In this document: positions 1 through 5,220 of the stretch, in pieces
How positions within the stretch are numbered: position 1 is the first letter of the stretch
Layout of the letters: each line of letters begins with the position of its first letter
Assembly (NCBI GenBank): GCA_016211095.1
Contig: JACQSW010000104.1
Coordinates: 1-5,431 of the forward strand
DNA length: 5,431 bases
DNA from: Candidatus Woesearchaeota archaeon
Lineage (GTDB): Archaea > Nanobdellota > Nanobdellia > SCGC-AAA011-G17 > GW2011-AR17
Reading direction: 5' to 3'
Position numbers and translations under genes: made by a program
Notes under the pieces: generated by a model
The model's database searches: none
The model's input: only the letters and a program-made list of their open reading frames with translations
Told to the model about the DNA's origin: nothing

Positions 1-84
1 ATATCATACTATGCTTTTGTTTATAAAACTTTCGGAAGCGGTGTAATTGGAACAGGATTAGATTCTAATCAGATTTTTTCTTGA
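1..84 (+). CDS. Possible C-terminal end of an upstream gene (partial)
   Basis: Frame 1 is open from the window edge to a TGA at 82-84, giving 27 residues that end in SGVIGTGLDSNQIFS. The other two plus-strand frames close within 45 bases. The piece is too short to assign a family, and I do not recognise it. It has aromatic and glycine-rich stretches and could be a soluble or membrane protein end. It could also be chance, since 27 open codons in AT-rich DNA is weak evidence. A small stem-loop (83-97) begins right at the stop codon. Confidence 0.3.
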   Translation: MSYYAFVYKTFGSGVIGTGLDSNQIFS

Positions 85-116
85 GTTGTATTAACTCGCC
101 ATATAATGTATTGGCG
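83..116. repeat. Two short overlapping inverted repeats between the partial gene and the transposase remnant
   Basis: GAGTT (83-87) pairs with AACTC (93-97) across a 5-nt loop. CGCCA (97-101) pairs with TGGCG (112-116) across 10 nt. The first could be a weak terminator hairpin for the upstream gene, although no T-run follows it. Either could be a relic of an insertion-sequence end. No matching copy is seen on the far side of the transposase remnant, so an IS terminus is unproven. Confidence 0.3.
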
Positions 117-122
117 GTGCCG

Positions 123-133
123 ATATATAAAAT
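123..133 (+). promoter_or_regulatory. TATA box of the transposase remnant
   Basis: The string GATATATAAAA lies about 22-26 bases before the ATG at 149. That is the archaeal spacing from TATA box to transcription start, so the transposase message would be leaderless or nearly so. No Shine-Dalgarno sequence precedes the ATG, which fits leaderless translation. Confidence 0.5.
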
Positions 134-148
134 AGATTTCTGAATTAC

Positions 149-410
149 ATGACAAAACTTTTTTCTATGCTAACTGGAATTGACAGAAGTTATAAAACAA
201 TTGAACGGCTTTATTCAGACCATGAAGTTGAAGCAGCACTCTTCAACTTATGGATTTTAATTTTAAAAAAGAAAGGGGGTAAAAGAAGTTGATAGCTGCG
301 GTGACGCCACAGGTTTCGGATTATTCATCAGCAAACACTATGCTTCCTATGCAAAAAATCCGACGGAGGCAATAGGATGTCACCAAAGCCTTTTTTTTAA
401 CAATGTTTAA
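149..410 (+). pseudogene. Frameshifted, 3'-truncated DDE-type transposase remnant
   Basis: From ATG 149 the frame reads 47 residues (MTKLFSMLTGIDRSYKTIER...) to TGA at 290-292. The +1 frame, entered at about 282, continues the same protein as KEVDSCGDATGFGLFISKHY and then ASYAKNPTEA, up to TAA at 408-410. The D-S-x-G-D-x-TG-F-x-L block followed by KHY resembles the region around the first catalytic aspartate of IS4/IS5-like DDE transposases. The join falls at a run of A after GGGGGT, so one inserted base explains the break. Only about 87 codons survive. The rest of the catalytic domain, normally hundreds of residues with the second Asp and the Glu, is absent, and the sequence after about 375 no longer looks like protein. 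The family assignment comes from motif memory, not a search. The element is certainly inactive as it stands. Confidence 0.62.
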
Positions 411-479
411 ATATAAGGGTGTTCTTAGTAGTAGATGGGGGTTGCTTATATTAAATTGTTCATTTTTCGGCTTTTTTTT
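391..479 (+). terminator. Oligo-T tracts between transposase remnant and the three-gene cluster
   Basis: There are two T8 runs (391-398 and 472-479) and a T5 run (463-467) on the plus strand. Archaeal RNA polymerase terminates at such U-rich tracts, so transcription from the remnant should stop before the cluster promoter. The sequence between the runs (399-462) has no credible gene: its only ATG frame, at 435, gives 24 hydrophobic residues and runs into the next promoter. Confidence 0.45.
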
Positions 480-483
480 GGGA

Positions 484-499
484 GCGAAAGGTTTATATA
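484..499 (+). promoter_or_regulatory. Strong archaeal promoter (BRE + TATA) for the three-gene cluster
   Basis: A purine-rich BRE-like GCGAAAG (484-490) sits directly before TTTATATA (492-499), which extends to AAG. Transcription should start about 25 bases past the box centre, near 520-522. This leaves a leader of roughly 47 bases before the ATG at 568. This is the best promoter in the window. A small inverted repeat, TACTA-AA-TAGTA (511-522), lies at the predicted start site. Confidence 0.75.
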
Positions 500-550
500 T
501 AAGCTATGACTACTAAATAGTAACAAAACAAATAGTTTCAATAAAAAGAC

Positions 551-555
551 GGAGG
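551..555 (+). promoter_or_regulatory. Shine-Dalgarno for the 124-aa gene
   Basis: GGAGG stands 12 bases before the ATG at 568, with an A-rich spacer between. The spacing is longer than the usual 5-9, but no other start codon lies closer. It supports 568 as the start. Confidence 0.6.
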
Positions 556-567
556 AAAACAAAAAAA

Positions 568-942
568 ATGGCAGAAAACAAAACAGCACAAAAACTTGAC
601 GAAAGAATAGAATGCTTAATCGCACCAGACGGCAAACTAGCAGACACGCCAGAAGAAATGATTGGCACAATCAGCAAGCTAACAAGCCAAGGAATACTAG
701 GTAAATTCGAAGGCGCAACACTAAGCGACCACATACGAAAAATACAAAAACAAACAACCCTAAAAAGCGCAACCTACAAAGAACTAATGGAAGTTATGCA
801 GCAACTTGAACAAGCAACAGCATACGTCATAGGCGCAGAAGCAAACCCAGGAGAAGAGAAACTACAAAAAGTCGTCATGTACGGTTCAGAAAAAATGCAA
901 GACTACTTAAAAAACAGATACCAAATAGTCGGCGTAAAATAG
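568..942 (+). CDS. Hypothetical protein, 124 aa, first gene of the phosphoesterase cluster
   Basis: I do not recognise a family. The protein is soluble, lysine- and glutamine-rich and probably mostly helical. It has no signal peptide, membrane segment or metal motif (one Cys, one His). Residues 25-65 carry a helix-loop pattern around GILGKFEGATL. Residues 66-118 read as two helices, LMEVMQQLEQATAYVIG and then LQKVVMYGSEKMQDYL. The start is fixed by GGAGG at 551 and a strong TATA box at 492. Codon use is striking: all 16 Asp, Asn, Tyr, His, Phe and Cys codons end in C, and T-ending codons are rare (about 6 in 124). This differs from the minus-strand genes and suggests high expression or a different origin. 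The gene is followed by oligo-T runs (956-971), so it may be expressed above its downstream neighbours. Its C-terminal half weakly resembles that of the 152-aa neighbour. Confidence 0.85.
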   Translation: MAENKTAQKLDERIECLIAPDGKLADTPEEMIGTISKLTSQGILGKFEGATLSDHIRKIQKQTTLKSATYKELMEVMQQLEQATAYVIGAEANPGEEKLQKVVMYGSEKMQDYLKNRYQIVGVK

Positions 943-955
943 GCTAAAAAAACAA

Positions 956-971
956 TTTTTTAACTTTTTTT
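956..971 (+). terminator. Tandem oligo-T tract inside the cluster (possible partial terminator)
   Basis: T6 (956-961) and T7 (965-971) fill most of the 32-base gap between the TAG of the 124-aa gene and the ATG of the next. No stem-loop is needed for archaeal termination at U-tracts. The tract could end most transcripts here and let some read through. The next gene has no Shine-Dalgarno sequence and no clear TATA box of its own, which argues for readthrough. Confidence 0.45.
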
Positions 972-974
972 AAA

Positions 975-1433
975 ATGCCCCTCTACCAAAAATTTTTAGA
1001 GCTATTAAACCTCTCAGAAGAAGAGAGAGACAAATTAAATAATTCCCACCCACTGCTAAAAAAATTTTACAAAAAAAGCCAACAAAAAAAACAGCCAGCA
1101 CTAAAACTAGAGCAGAAGCTAAGAGAAAAAATAAATAACGCCCCGTTACAAGCGCTAATCCAAACATATTTCTCGCTAAAAGAAAACCCGCTCAACGTCA
1201 TCAAACTTCAGGGAATAGGATCGTTGAGAAAAGCCCAGTACAAACAAGAAATAAACAGCCTATTAGCAAACGAAAACGACCCTGCAAGATTCTTCTCAAG
1301 CCTCGGGCAATTATGCGAACAAATCAAAAAAGAAATTGCCTACACAATAGGCGAACACCTAACAAAAGAAGTTGGGAAAAAAACATTAGACTACCTACAT
1401 GAGGGACTAGAATATTTGGAGGGCATAAAATGA
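975..1433 (+). CDS. Hypothetical helical protein, 152 aa, overlapping the phosphoesterase gene
   Basis: I do not recognise a family. The protein is basic, rich in Lys, Gln, Glu and Leu, and has no membrane segment or signal peptide. Residues 1-65 are very polar helix (LEQKLREKINN and neighbours). Residues 66-110 hold ALIQTYFSLKENPLN and KLQGIGSLRKAQY. Residues 110-152 form two more probable helices, with LCEQIKKEIAYTIG and TLDYLHEGLEYLEG. The ATG at 975 has no Shine-Dalgarno sequence; it follows oligo-T runs, so translation may be weak or depend on readthrough from the gene before. The stop overlaps the phosphoesterase start as ATGA (1430-1433), a sign of translational coupling and a shared task. 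The C-terminal part lines up loosely with the 124-aa neighbour (AYTIG against AYVIG, YLHEGLEYL against YGSEKMQDYL). It could be a partner or regulator of the phosphoesterase; that is inference from position only. Confidence 0.82.
   Translation: MPLYQKFLELLNLSEEERDKLNNSHPLLKKFYKKSQQKKQPALKLEQKLREKINNAPLQALIQTYFSLKENPLNVIKLQGIGSLRKAQYKQEINSLLANENDPARFFSSLGQLCEQIKKEIAYTIGEHLTKEVGKKTLDYLHEGLEYLEGIK
1418..1423 (+). promoter_or_regulatory. Shine-Dalgarno for the metallophosphoesterase
   Basis: GGAGGG inside the last codons of the 152-aa gene stands 6 bases before ATG 1430, an ideal spacing. It confirms the overlapping ATGA start. Confidence 0.75.
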
Positions 1434-2503
1434 GGATAATATACTGCACAGACCTACACGCAGACTTCGACGGTATAGCCAAATCCTTAAAAACATTCAT
1501 AGAAGAAAGAAAACCAGACCTAATAGTCATAAGCGGCGACCTGATAAACAGCGCATACACATCTGAAGCACAAATAAAAAAACATGAAGCCCTAATGAAA
1601 CCGCTAATGGAAGCAACCCATCAGCAACTGCAAAGCAGAATCCAAACACAAAAAATAGACATCAGCCCAGCAGAATTCTTCAGATGCATACCAATAATAG
1701 CAACAGAAATAATAGAAAACCAGCAAGCCCCTCAAGAGGTAAAAAAAGTTGTTAAAGACTACCTAAAAAACCTTGAAGAAGCACAAGACTTCATGGAAAT
1801 GCAATACTCAATAATAAAACACGCATTCCCGCAAGCGCTCGTCTTGCCAGGAAACTACGACATGGATTTAGACGACACCGAACTAAAAGAAAAAAACCTC
1901 CACAAACAAACAAAAGAGTTTGGAGAAATAAAAATTGCAGGCTACGGCGGATCAGCAACGGAAAAAGGCATGCCGCTCTGCCCACAAACAATCCCGCCAG
2001 AACTGGTTGTGGCATTCAACGAATACATCCATGAAGAAAACCTGAACTCAGAGCCATGGGCTTTCCTCGAAGAAGCAAAGCCAACCATAGCATTCACCCA
2101 CACGCCGCCACGAGGCTACTGCGACAAAGAAACAATAGAAGTGAAAGGAAAAAAAGAGATTATCGAAACAGGAAGCTTCGGCATACTGGAATACGCAAAA
2201 AGAGGGCTATCACAGCTGATATGCTCAGGCCACATACACAGCGCCGTAGGCGTAGAAAAGGTTAGAACAGAAAACAAAAAATTCACAGCAGTAATCAACC
2301 CAGGAAATTTTGGGAGGGTAAACGGGGAGAGGGGTGGAAACTTTGCGGAGATCGAGCTAGAAAACGGAAGATTCACAAAAGCAACACTCTACACCTTCAT
2401 GACGCCTAACGACCCAAAAAGCCTGCTGATCCGCTCTAAACACATGAAAACCGTAAATGACGACTTAACCTCGCTAATAGTGAACTCAATGTTTTATTAC
2501 TAA
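1430..2503 (+). CDS. Calcineurin-like metallophosphoesterase, 357 aa
   Basis: The protein should hydrolyse phosphate mono- or diesters with two metal ions in the cytoplasm; the substrate is unknown. The superfamily motifs appear in order: D8-x-H10, G36-D37, G141-N142, H224 (THTPP) and G267-H268-x-H270, followed by N290-P-G. The usual GNH[DE] motif reads GNYD here, with Tyr143 replacing the His that acts as proton donor in many members. Small YfcE-like enzymes also vary at this place, so activity is not excluded. Between GD and GNYD lies a roughly 100-residue mostly helical segment (about 40-135), much longer than in minimal enzymes. Together with a polar tail this gives 357 residues against about 160-250 for single-domain forms. 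There is no signal peptide or membrane segment. The start has an ideal GGAGGG and overlaps the 152-aa gene by ATGA, so the two are translationally coupled. The gene ends exactly where the opposing nucleotidyltransferase gene ends. Family assignment is confident; substrate and the role of the insert are unknown. Confidence 0.93.
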   Translation: MRIIYCTDLHADFDGIAKSLKTFIEERKPDLIVISGDLINSAYTSEAQIKKHEALMKPLMEATHQQLQSRIQTQKIDISPAEFFRCIPIIATEIIENQQAPQEVKKVVKDYLKNLEEAQDFMEMQYSIIKHAFPQALVLPGNYDMDLDDTELKEKNLHKQTKEFGEIKIAGYGGSATEKGMPLCPQTIPPELVVAFNEYIHEENLNSEPWAFLEEAKPTIAFTHTPPRGYCDKETIEVKGKKEIIETGSFGILEYAKRGLSQLICSGHIHSAVGVEKVRTENKKFTAVINPGNFGRVNGERGGNFAEIELENGRFTKATLYTFMTPNDPKSLLIRSKHMKTVNDDLTSLIVNSMFYY

Positions 2504-3310
2504 TTATTTCTTTTTTTCTATGTAGCCCTTCATGCCGTCAACAAATTCTTCTGCCATACCCCTATAGCTGTCATAGGTTTTTCCGTCGATCTCAGTTATT
2601 TCCCTGTAAACAATTTTTTTGAAAACGGCGTACAGCTTCTTCATTATGGCCGCATACTTCTTGTTCACATGGCCCTTCTTGACTAATCTCTTTTCAAGCA
2701 TTTCAGCCACGTGATCGGGGCTTGGAGGTATCTCGCCCAAATTCATGAGTGCGGCGTGAGCAGAGTCTATAGCTGCCCAGTAGAGGTCAACAGTCGCTGT
2801 CAACAAATGCTGGCTGGACCTATGCAGGCTAGCTGGCGCCATGGTGAAATAAGTGTAAACTGCCTCGTCACTCGGCCTAATTCTCCCCTCATCCAAGAGT
2901 TGCTGGAGGGGATCAAAAAAGCCTGTGTCTATAAGGGCTAAGCCGTTACGCAAGATGTTCATAGCAACAGGATCTCCTGCCCTTGCATACTCCCAAAAGC
3001 TGGTGAACTTCATCGACTGAATATGCAGCCTTTTAGGGTCAACGTCGGCGATTACTTTCTCAACAATTATCCTGTAAGCCTGAACCAAATCCCTACTGAA
3101 CTTAACCTTGACATCATCTAATATTATAAGAACGTCTATGTCATGTTTGCTGCCATCTTTTTTTACGACAGAGCCAAAAAGAACAACTGCTTTTATGAAG
3201 TCGCCAAATTCTTTGTATATTTTTTCCGCAAACTTCCTCGCTGTATCAATTTCGTCATTCGGATAATTAACACTTTTTTCCCTCTGTTTTTTTTCAATCT
3301 TGAATTCCAA
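2504..3310 (-). CDS. Nucleotidyltransferase-HEPN domain protein, 268 aa, TTG start
   Basis: Residues about 20-130 are a DNA polymerase beta-like nucleotidyltransferase fold: VVLFGS (G46-S47), then a lysine-rich loop and HDIDVLII with D57 and D59, the two metal-binding carboxylates. The third carboxylate expected on the next strand is not evident; the place reads LHIQSMKF. Catalysis is therefore uncertain. Residues about 140-262 are a helical HEPN-like domain (DLYWAAIDSAHAALMNLG followed by PPSPDHV), a fusion I recall as widespread in archaea. I see no clear R-x(4-6)-H ribonuclease motif in it. Such proteins resemble the MNT-HEPN pairs of toxin-antitoxin loci but occur as single fused chains; the target is unknown. 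The start is TTG at 3310: AGGTGAT, a perfect anti-Shine-Dalgarno match, precedes it, an in-frame TGA lies three codons upstream, and the next in-frame Met is residue 100, past the catalytic motif. The gene lies 29 bp after the TIM-barrel gene and is probably co-transcribed with it. It abuts the phosphoesterase stop with no gap. Confidence 0.88.
   Translation of the reverse strand: MEFKIEKKQREKSVNYPNDEIDTARKFAEKIYKEFGDFIKAVVLFGSVVKKDGSKHDIDVLIILDDVKVKFSRDLVQAYRIIVEKVIADVDPKRLHIQSMKFTSFWEYARAGDPVAMNILRNGLALIDTGFFDPLQQLLDEGRIRPSDEAVYTYFTMAPASLHRSSQHLLTATVDLYWAAIDSAHAALMNLGEIPPSPDHVAEMLEKRLVKKGHVNKKYAAIMKKLYAVFKKIVYREITEIDGKTYDSYRGMAEEFVDGMKGYIEKKK
2507..2517 (+). terminator. T-rich terminator for the plus-strand cluster, inside the opposing gene
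   Basis: TTTCTTTTTTT begins 4 bases after the phosphoesterase stop and should end plus-strand transcripts. The same bases, read on the minus strand, are the Lys codons of the nucleotidyltransferase C-terminus (IEKKK). No comparable minus-strand T-run lies just beyond 2504, so the minus-strand transcript probably runs some way antisense into the phosphoesterase gene. Confidence 0.5.
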
Positions 3311-3315
3311 ATTGT

Positions 3316-3326
3316 ATCACCTCTCC
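3316..3326 (-). promoter_or_regulatory. Strong Shine-Dalgarno deciding a TTG start
   Basis: On the minus strand GGAGAGGTGAT lies in the 29-base gap after the TIM-barrel stop, with GGTG ending 7 bases before TTG 3310. It matches the archaeal 16S 3' end well. Its TGA is in frame with the coding sequence, which rules out any upstream start. Confidence 0.8.
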
Positions 3327-3339
3327 TTTTGAAAAATGC

Positions 3340-5151
3340 CTATTCTATTGGGGTTTCAGACCAGAACTGCCAATCTTTCGAAGGCGCATAAGCACCTACG
3401 ATATAAGTTGGCGAGCCAGTTCTGCCGAAATAGCTTGAACCAATATCTGACCATGATTGCGATACACCGTCAACCCTGTACATTGGGGAAGCAGCTATTC
3501 TTGCCCATGCCCCAGTCATTGCTCCGTAAATATCCTCTCCCTCGCCTTGCGCCCCAGGCTCAACAACCATTGGCTGCTTAAAACCTTTTTCCCTTAATTT
3601 TTTTATGAAGTCTTCTATCGGGGCGTTGCCTTGGCCGGGGGTTAAGTGCTCATCCTCGTAGCCAAAGTTGTCTGATAAGTGGACATTGCCAATAAACCCG
3701 TCCTCGTTTAGCTTGTCCACTTCTTTTAGCAGCCACTTTTTGAAGTCTTTGTCTGATCCTTTGAAGTATTTTCTCCAAGTGTTTGCGTGGCCAATGTCAA
3801 AAGTGGCTTTTATGTGGTTAGCAGCCACCTTTTTTGCCTCTTCCTCGTCCATGCTTTTCTTCTCTATCAGCATCTTGGTCATCGCTTGCCTTGACTTCTT
3901 TATTATTTCCCGCATCTCTTCAGGGAAGCTGCCGTACATCTCTGGAAAAATGTTTTCTGGAGAAATAAACAGGGGATTCTTCAACTTCTTCTTTTTTTCA
4001 ACGTCGTAAGCGTACATTGCTGCCCGCGCAATGTTTTCGGTTGATTTTCCAATCCCATACTCTTCGAGCGTAACAATGTTTCCTTTTTTCTTTTCCAAAT
4101 CCACCCTTCTTTGGCCATAGCTCACGGATGCGTCTTCTAAGTATTTAACTTCCCTCTTATGGGCTTCTATAGCCTCATCCAAAACTTTTTCCGGATGCTC
4201 CAAGAATTCTCGGTATTCAGGGGTTCCAGGCCTTGGCGCGACCCCGCTTTGTTCAGCGAGTTGCAACGCTATTCTCTTAGCACCAAGGGGATTCTTCTTC
4301 CTTGTTTCTTCTATATCTTTTTTCATTTCTTCAAGATGTAAGTATTCTTTTCTCGCTTTCTCAGCTGTAGAGAACCATCTCCTCTCCTCCGCGCTCATGT
4401 TAAGGATTTCTTTTTGTAAGTATGAGTCGTAAAATAATTTTCCAGCATTCTTGCCTTCCTTTTTTGCTTCGTCTATGAATTGCTTGTAGCCCCATTCCTC
4501 ATATTTGTATTTTCCTTTCTCGTCGACGACAGGCACGTCATTCCCATACTCATCCTTTTTGGTGACTACTCGAGAAACTTTTATGTCTTTTGTGAACGAA
4601 GCGATTATTTCCCCTGTTTGTTTATCTACTAGCCCAACTTGGCCTTTTTCTTCTTCTGTTGGGTACATCTCAAACTTGCCGCCACTCTTTTCTTTTATCT
4701 CCCTCGGGAATTCACCAAGGTGTATAACGACGGGCCCGCCTTCTGCTGTGTCTGCGGCGAACTCTACCGCCCTTTTAACTTCTGACACCGCTTGTTGCGC
4801 TGCCTGATCAGAGAATCTTCCCTCTCTCAGACCTGCAAATCCCATTACGTTTGCGCTTGCATGTGTACTTAGGGTTACATCGTTTAGCTTAGCCATCTGC
4901 CGGATGTCTTCCCTTTTTTCTTTGCTGATTGTTTCGGGAGTTACGCTTGTTACTTGTGCAATGCTTCCCTTGCCTGTGCCCATAAAGCCTAGCTCTACAT
5001 GCGATGCCCCTGCTGTTATGTGGCTCCTAACGTTTTTCCAGGGATCGCCTATCCCTGAGCTTAAGCCTATATCTTTTGCTGACATGTCTAGGCCAAATTC
5101 GTCTTCTGCTTTTTTGTCCAAAGCATGCCAATAATCATTGCCAAAATCCAT
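3340..5151 (-). CDS. Endonuclease IV / xylose-isomerase-like TIM-barrel metalloprotein, 603 aa
   Basis: This is an AP_endonuc_2-type TIM barrel. All nine metal-ligand positions of bacterial endonuclease IV have a matching residue, in order: H97 (THASAN), H144 (VVIHLGE), E399 (ISPENIFPE), D452 and H455 (FDIGHANTW), H491 (VHLSDN), D500-x-H502 with PGQGN after it, and E531 (VVEPG). Sugar isomerases/epimerases of the same superfamily share many of these, so the reaction may be AP-site cleavage or a sugar aldose-ketose or epimerase step; I cannot decide. The length is about twice the family's usual 270-300. A charged Lys/Glu-rich helical insertion of about 230 residues (roughly 155-385) lies between the H144 and E399 strands, and a Gly/aromatic-rich tail follows residue 550. 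There is no signal peptide or membrane segment. ATG 5151 has no Shine-Dalgarno sequence and only a 12-base predicted leader. It is probably the first gene of an operon with the nucleotidyltransferase. Codon use is mixed, with GAT and AAT common, unlike the plus-strand cluster. Confidence 0.9.
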   Translation of the reverse strand: MDFGNDYWHALDKKAEDEFGLDMSAKDIGLSSGIGDPWKNVRSHITAGASHVELGFMGTGKGSIAQVTSVTPETISKEKREDIRQMAKLNDVTLSTHASANVMGFAGLREGRFSDQAAQQAVSEVKRAVEFAADTAEGGPVVIHLGEFPREIKEKSGGKFEMYPTEEEKGQVGLVDKQTGEIIASFTKDIKVSRVVTKKDEYGNDVPVVDEKGKYKYEEWGYKQFIDEAKKEGKNAGKLFYDSYLQKEILNMSAEERRWFSTAEKARKEYLHLEEMKKDIEETRKKNPLGAKRIALQLAEQSGVAPRPGTPEYREFLEHPEKVLDEAIEAHKREVKYLEDASVSYGQRRVDLEKKKGNIVTLEEYGIGKSTENIARAAMYAYDVEKKKKLKNPLFISPENIFPEMYGSFPEEMREIIKKSRQAMTKMLIEKKSMDEEEAKKVAANHIKATFDIGHANTWRKYFKGSDKDFKKWLLKEVDKLNEDGFIGNVHLSDNFGYEDEHLTPGQGNAPIEDFIKKLREKGFKQPMVVEPGAQGEGEDIYGAMTGAWARIAASPMYRVDGVSQSWSDIGSSYFGRTGSPTYIVGAYAPSKDWQFWSETPIE

Positions 5152-5175
5152 TTTTTCTTTAACTTATTATTTGTT

Positions 5176-5206
5176 ACCCCAACTTTATTAAATTTGCTAT
5201 TGGGGT
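5176..5206 (-). promoter_or_regulatory. TATA box of the TIM-barrel operon inside an inverted repeat
   Basis: ACCCCAA (5176-5182) and TTGGGGT (5200-5206) form a perfect 7-bp inverted repeat with a 17-base spacer. On the minus strand the spacer contains TTTAATAAAG (5183-5192). A TATA box centred near 5188 predicts a transcript start near 5163, 12 bases before the ATG at 5151. An inverted repeat that brackets the TATA box is a natural operator for a repressor. Read on the plus strand, the repeat is followed by T5 (5206-5210) and could form a terminator hairpin, but no plus-strand gene precedes it. Confidence 0.5.
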
Positions 5207-5220
5207 TTTTGCACATTCAA

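Noticed and set aside
435..509. 24-residue frame starting ATG 435
   Set aside because: It overlaps the oligo-T tract and the TATA box of the next gene and has no Shine-Dalgarno sequence or recognisable motif.
513..734. Minus-strand open frame with hydrophobic translation
   Set aside because: It lies antisense to the 124-aa gene and across its promoter and Shine-Dalgarno sequence; its Ser/Phe/Leu-rich product is the mirror of A-rich coding DNA. The other minus-strand frame over 446-670 fails for the same reason.
1791..2015. Minus-strand frame inside the phosphoesterase gene
   Set aside because: The opposing frame carries conserved GNYD and other catalytic motifs; this one has none and no ribosome binding site.
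3668..4009. 113-residue plus-strand frame
   Set aside because: It is a shadow of the TIM-barrel gene, whose opposite strand here encodes metal ligands and conserved loops; the product is a low-complexity Ser/Phe string.
4505..4807. 100-residue plus-strand frame
   Set aside because: It is antisense to the TIM-barrel coding sequence, including the HLGE ligand region, and has no promoter or start signal.
2504..5151. Reading the minus-strand pair as a classical MNT-HEPN toxin-antitoxin locus
   Set aside because: The nucleotidyltransferase and HEPN parts are fused in one chain, the HEPN RNase motif is not evident, and the partner gene is a TIM-barrel metalloenzyme, not a toxin or antitoxin.
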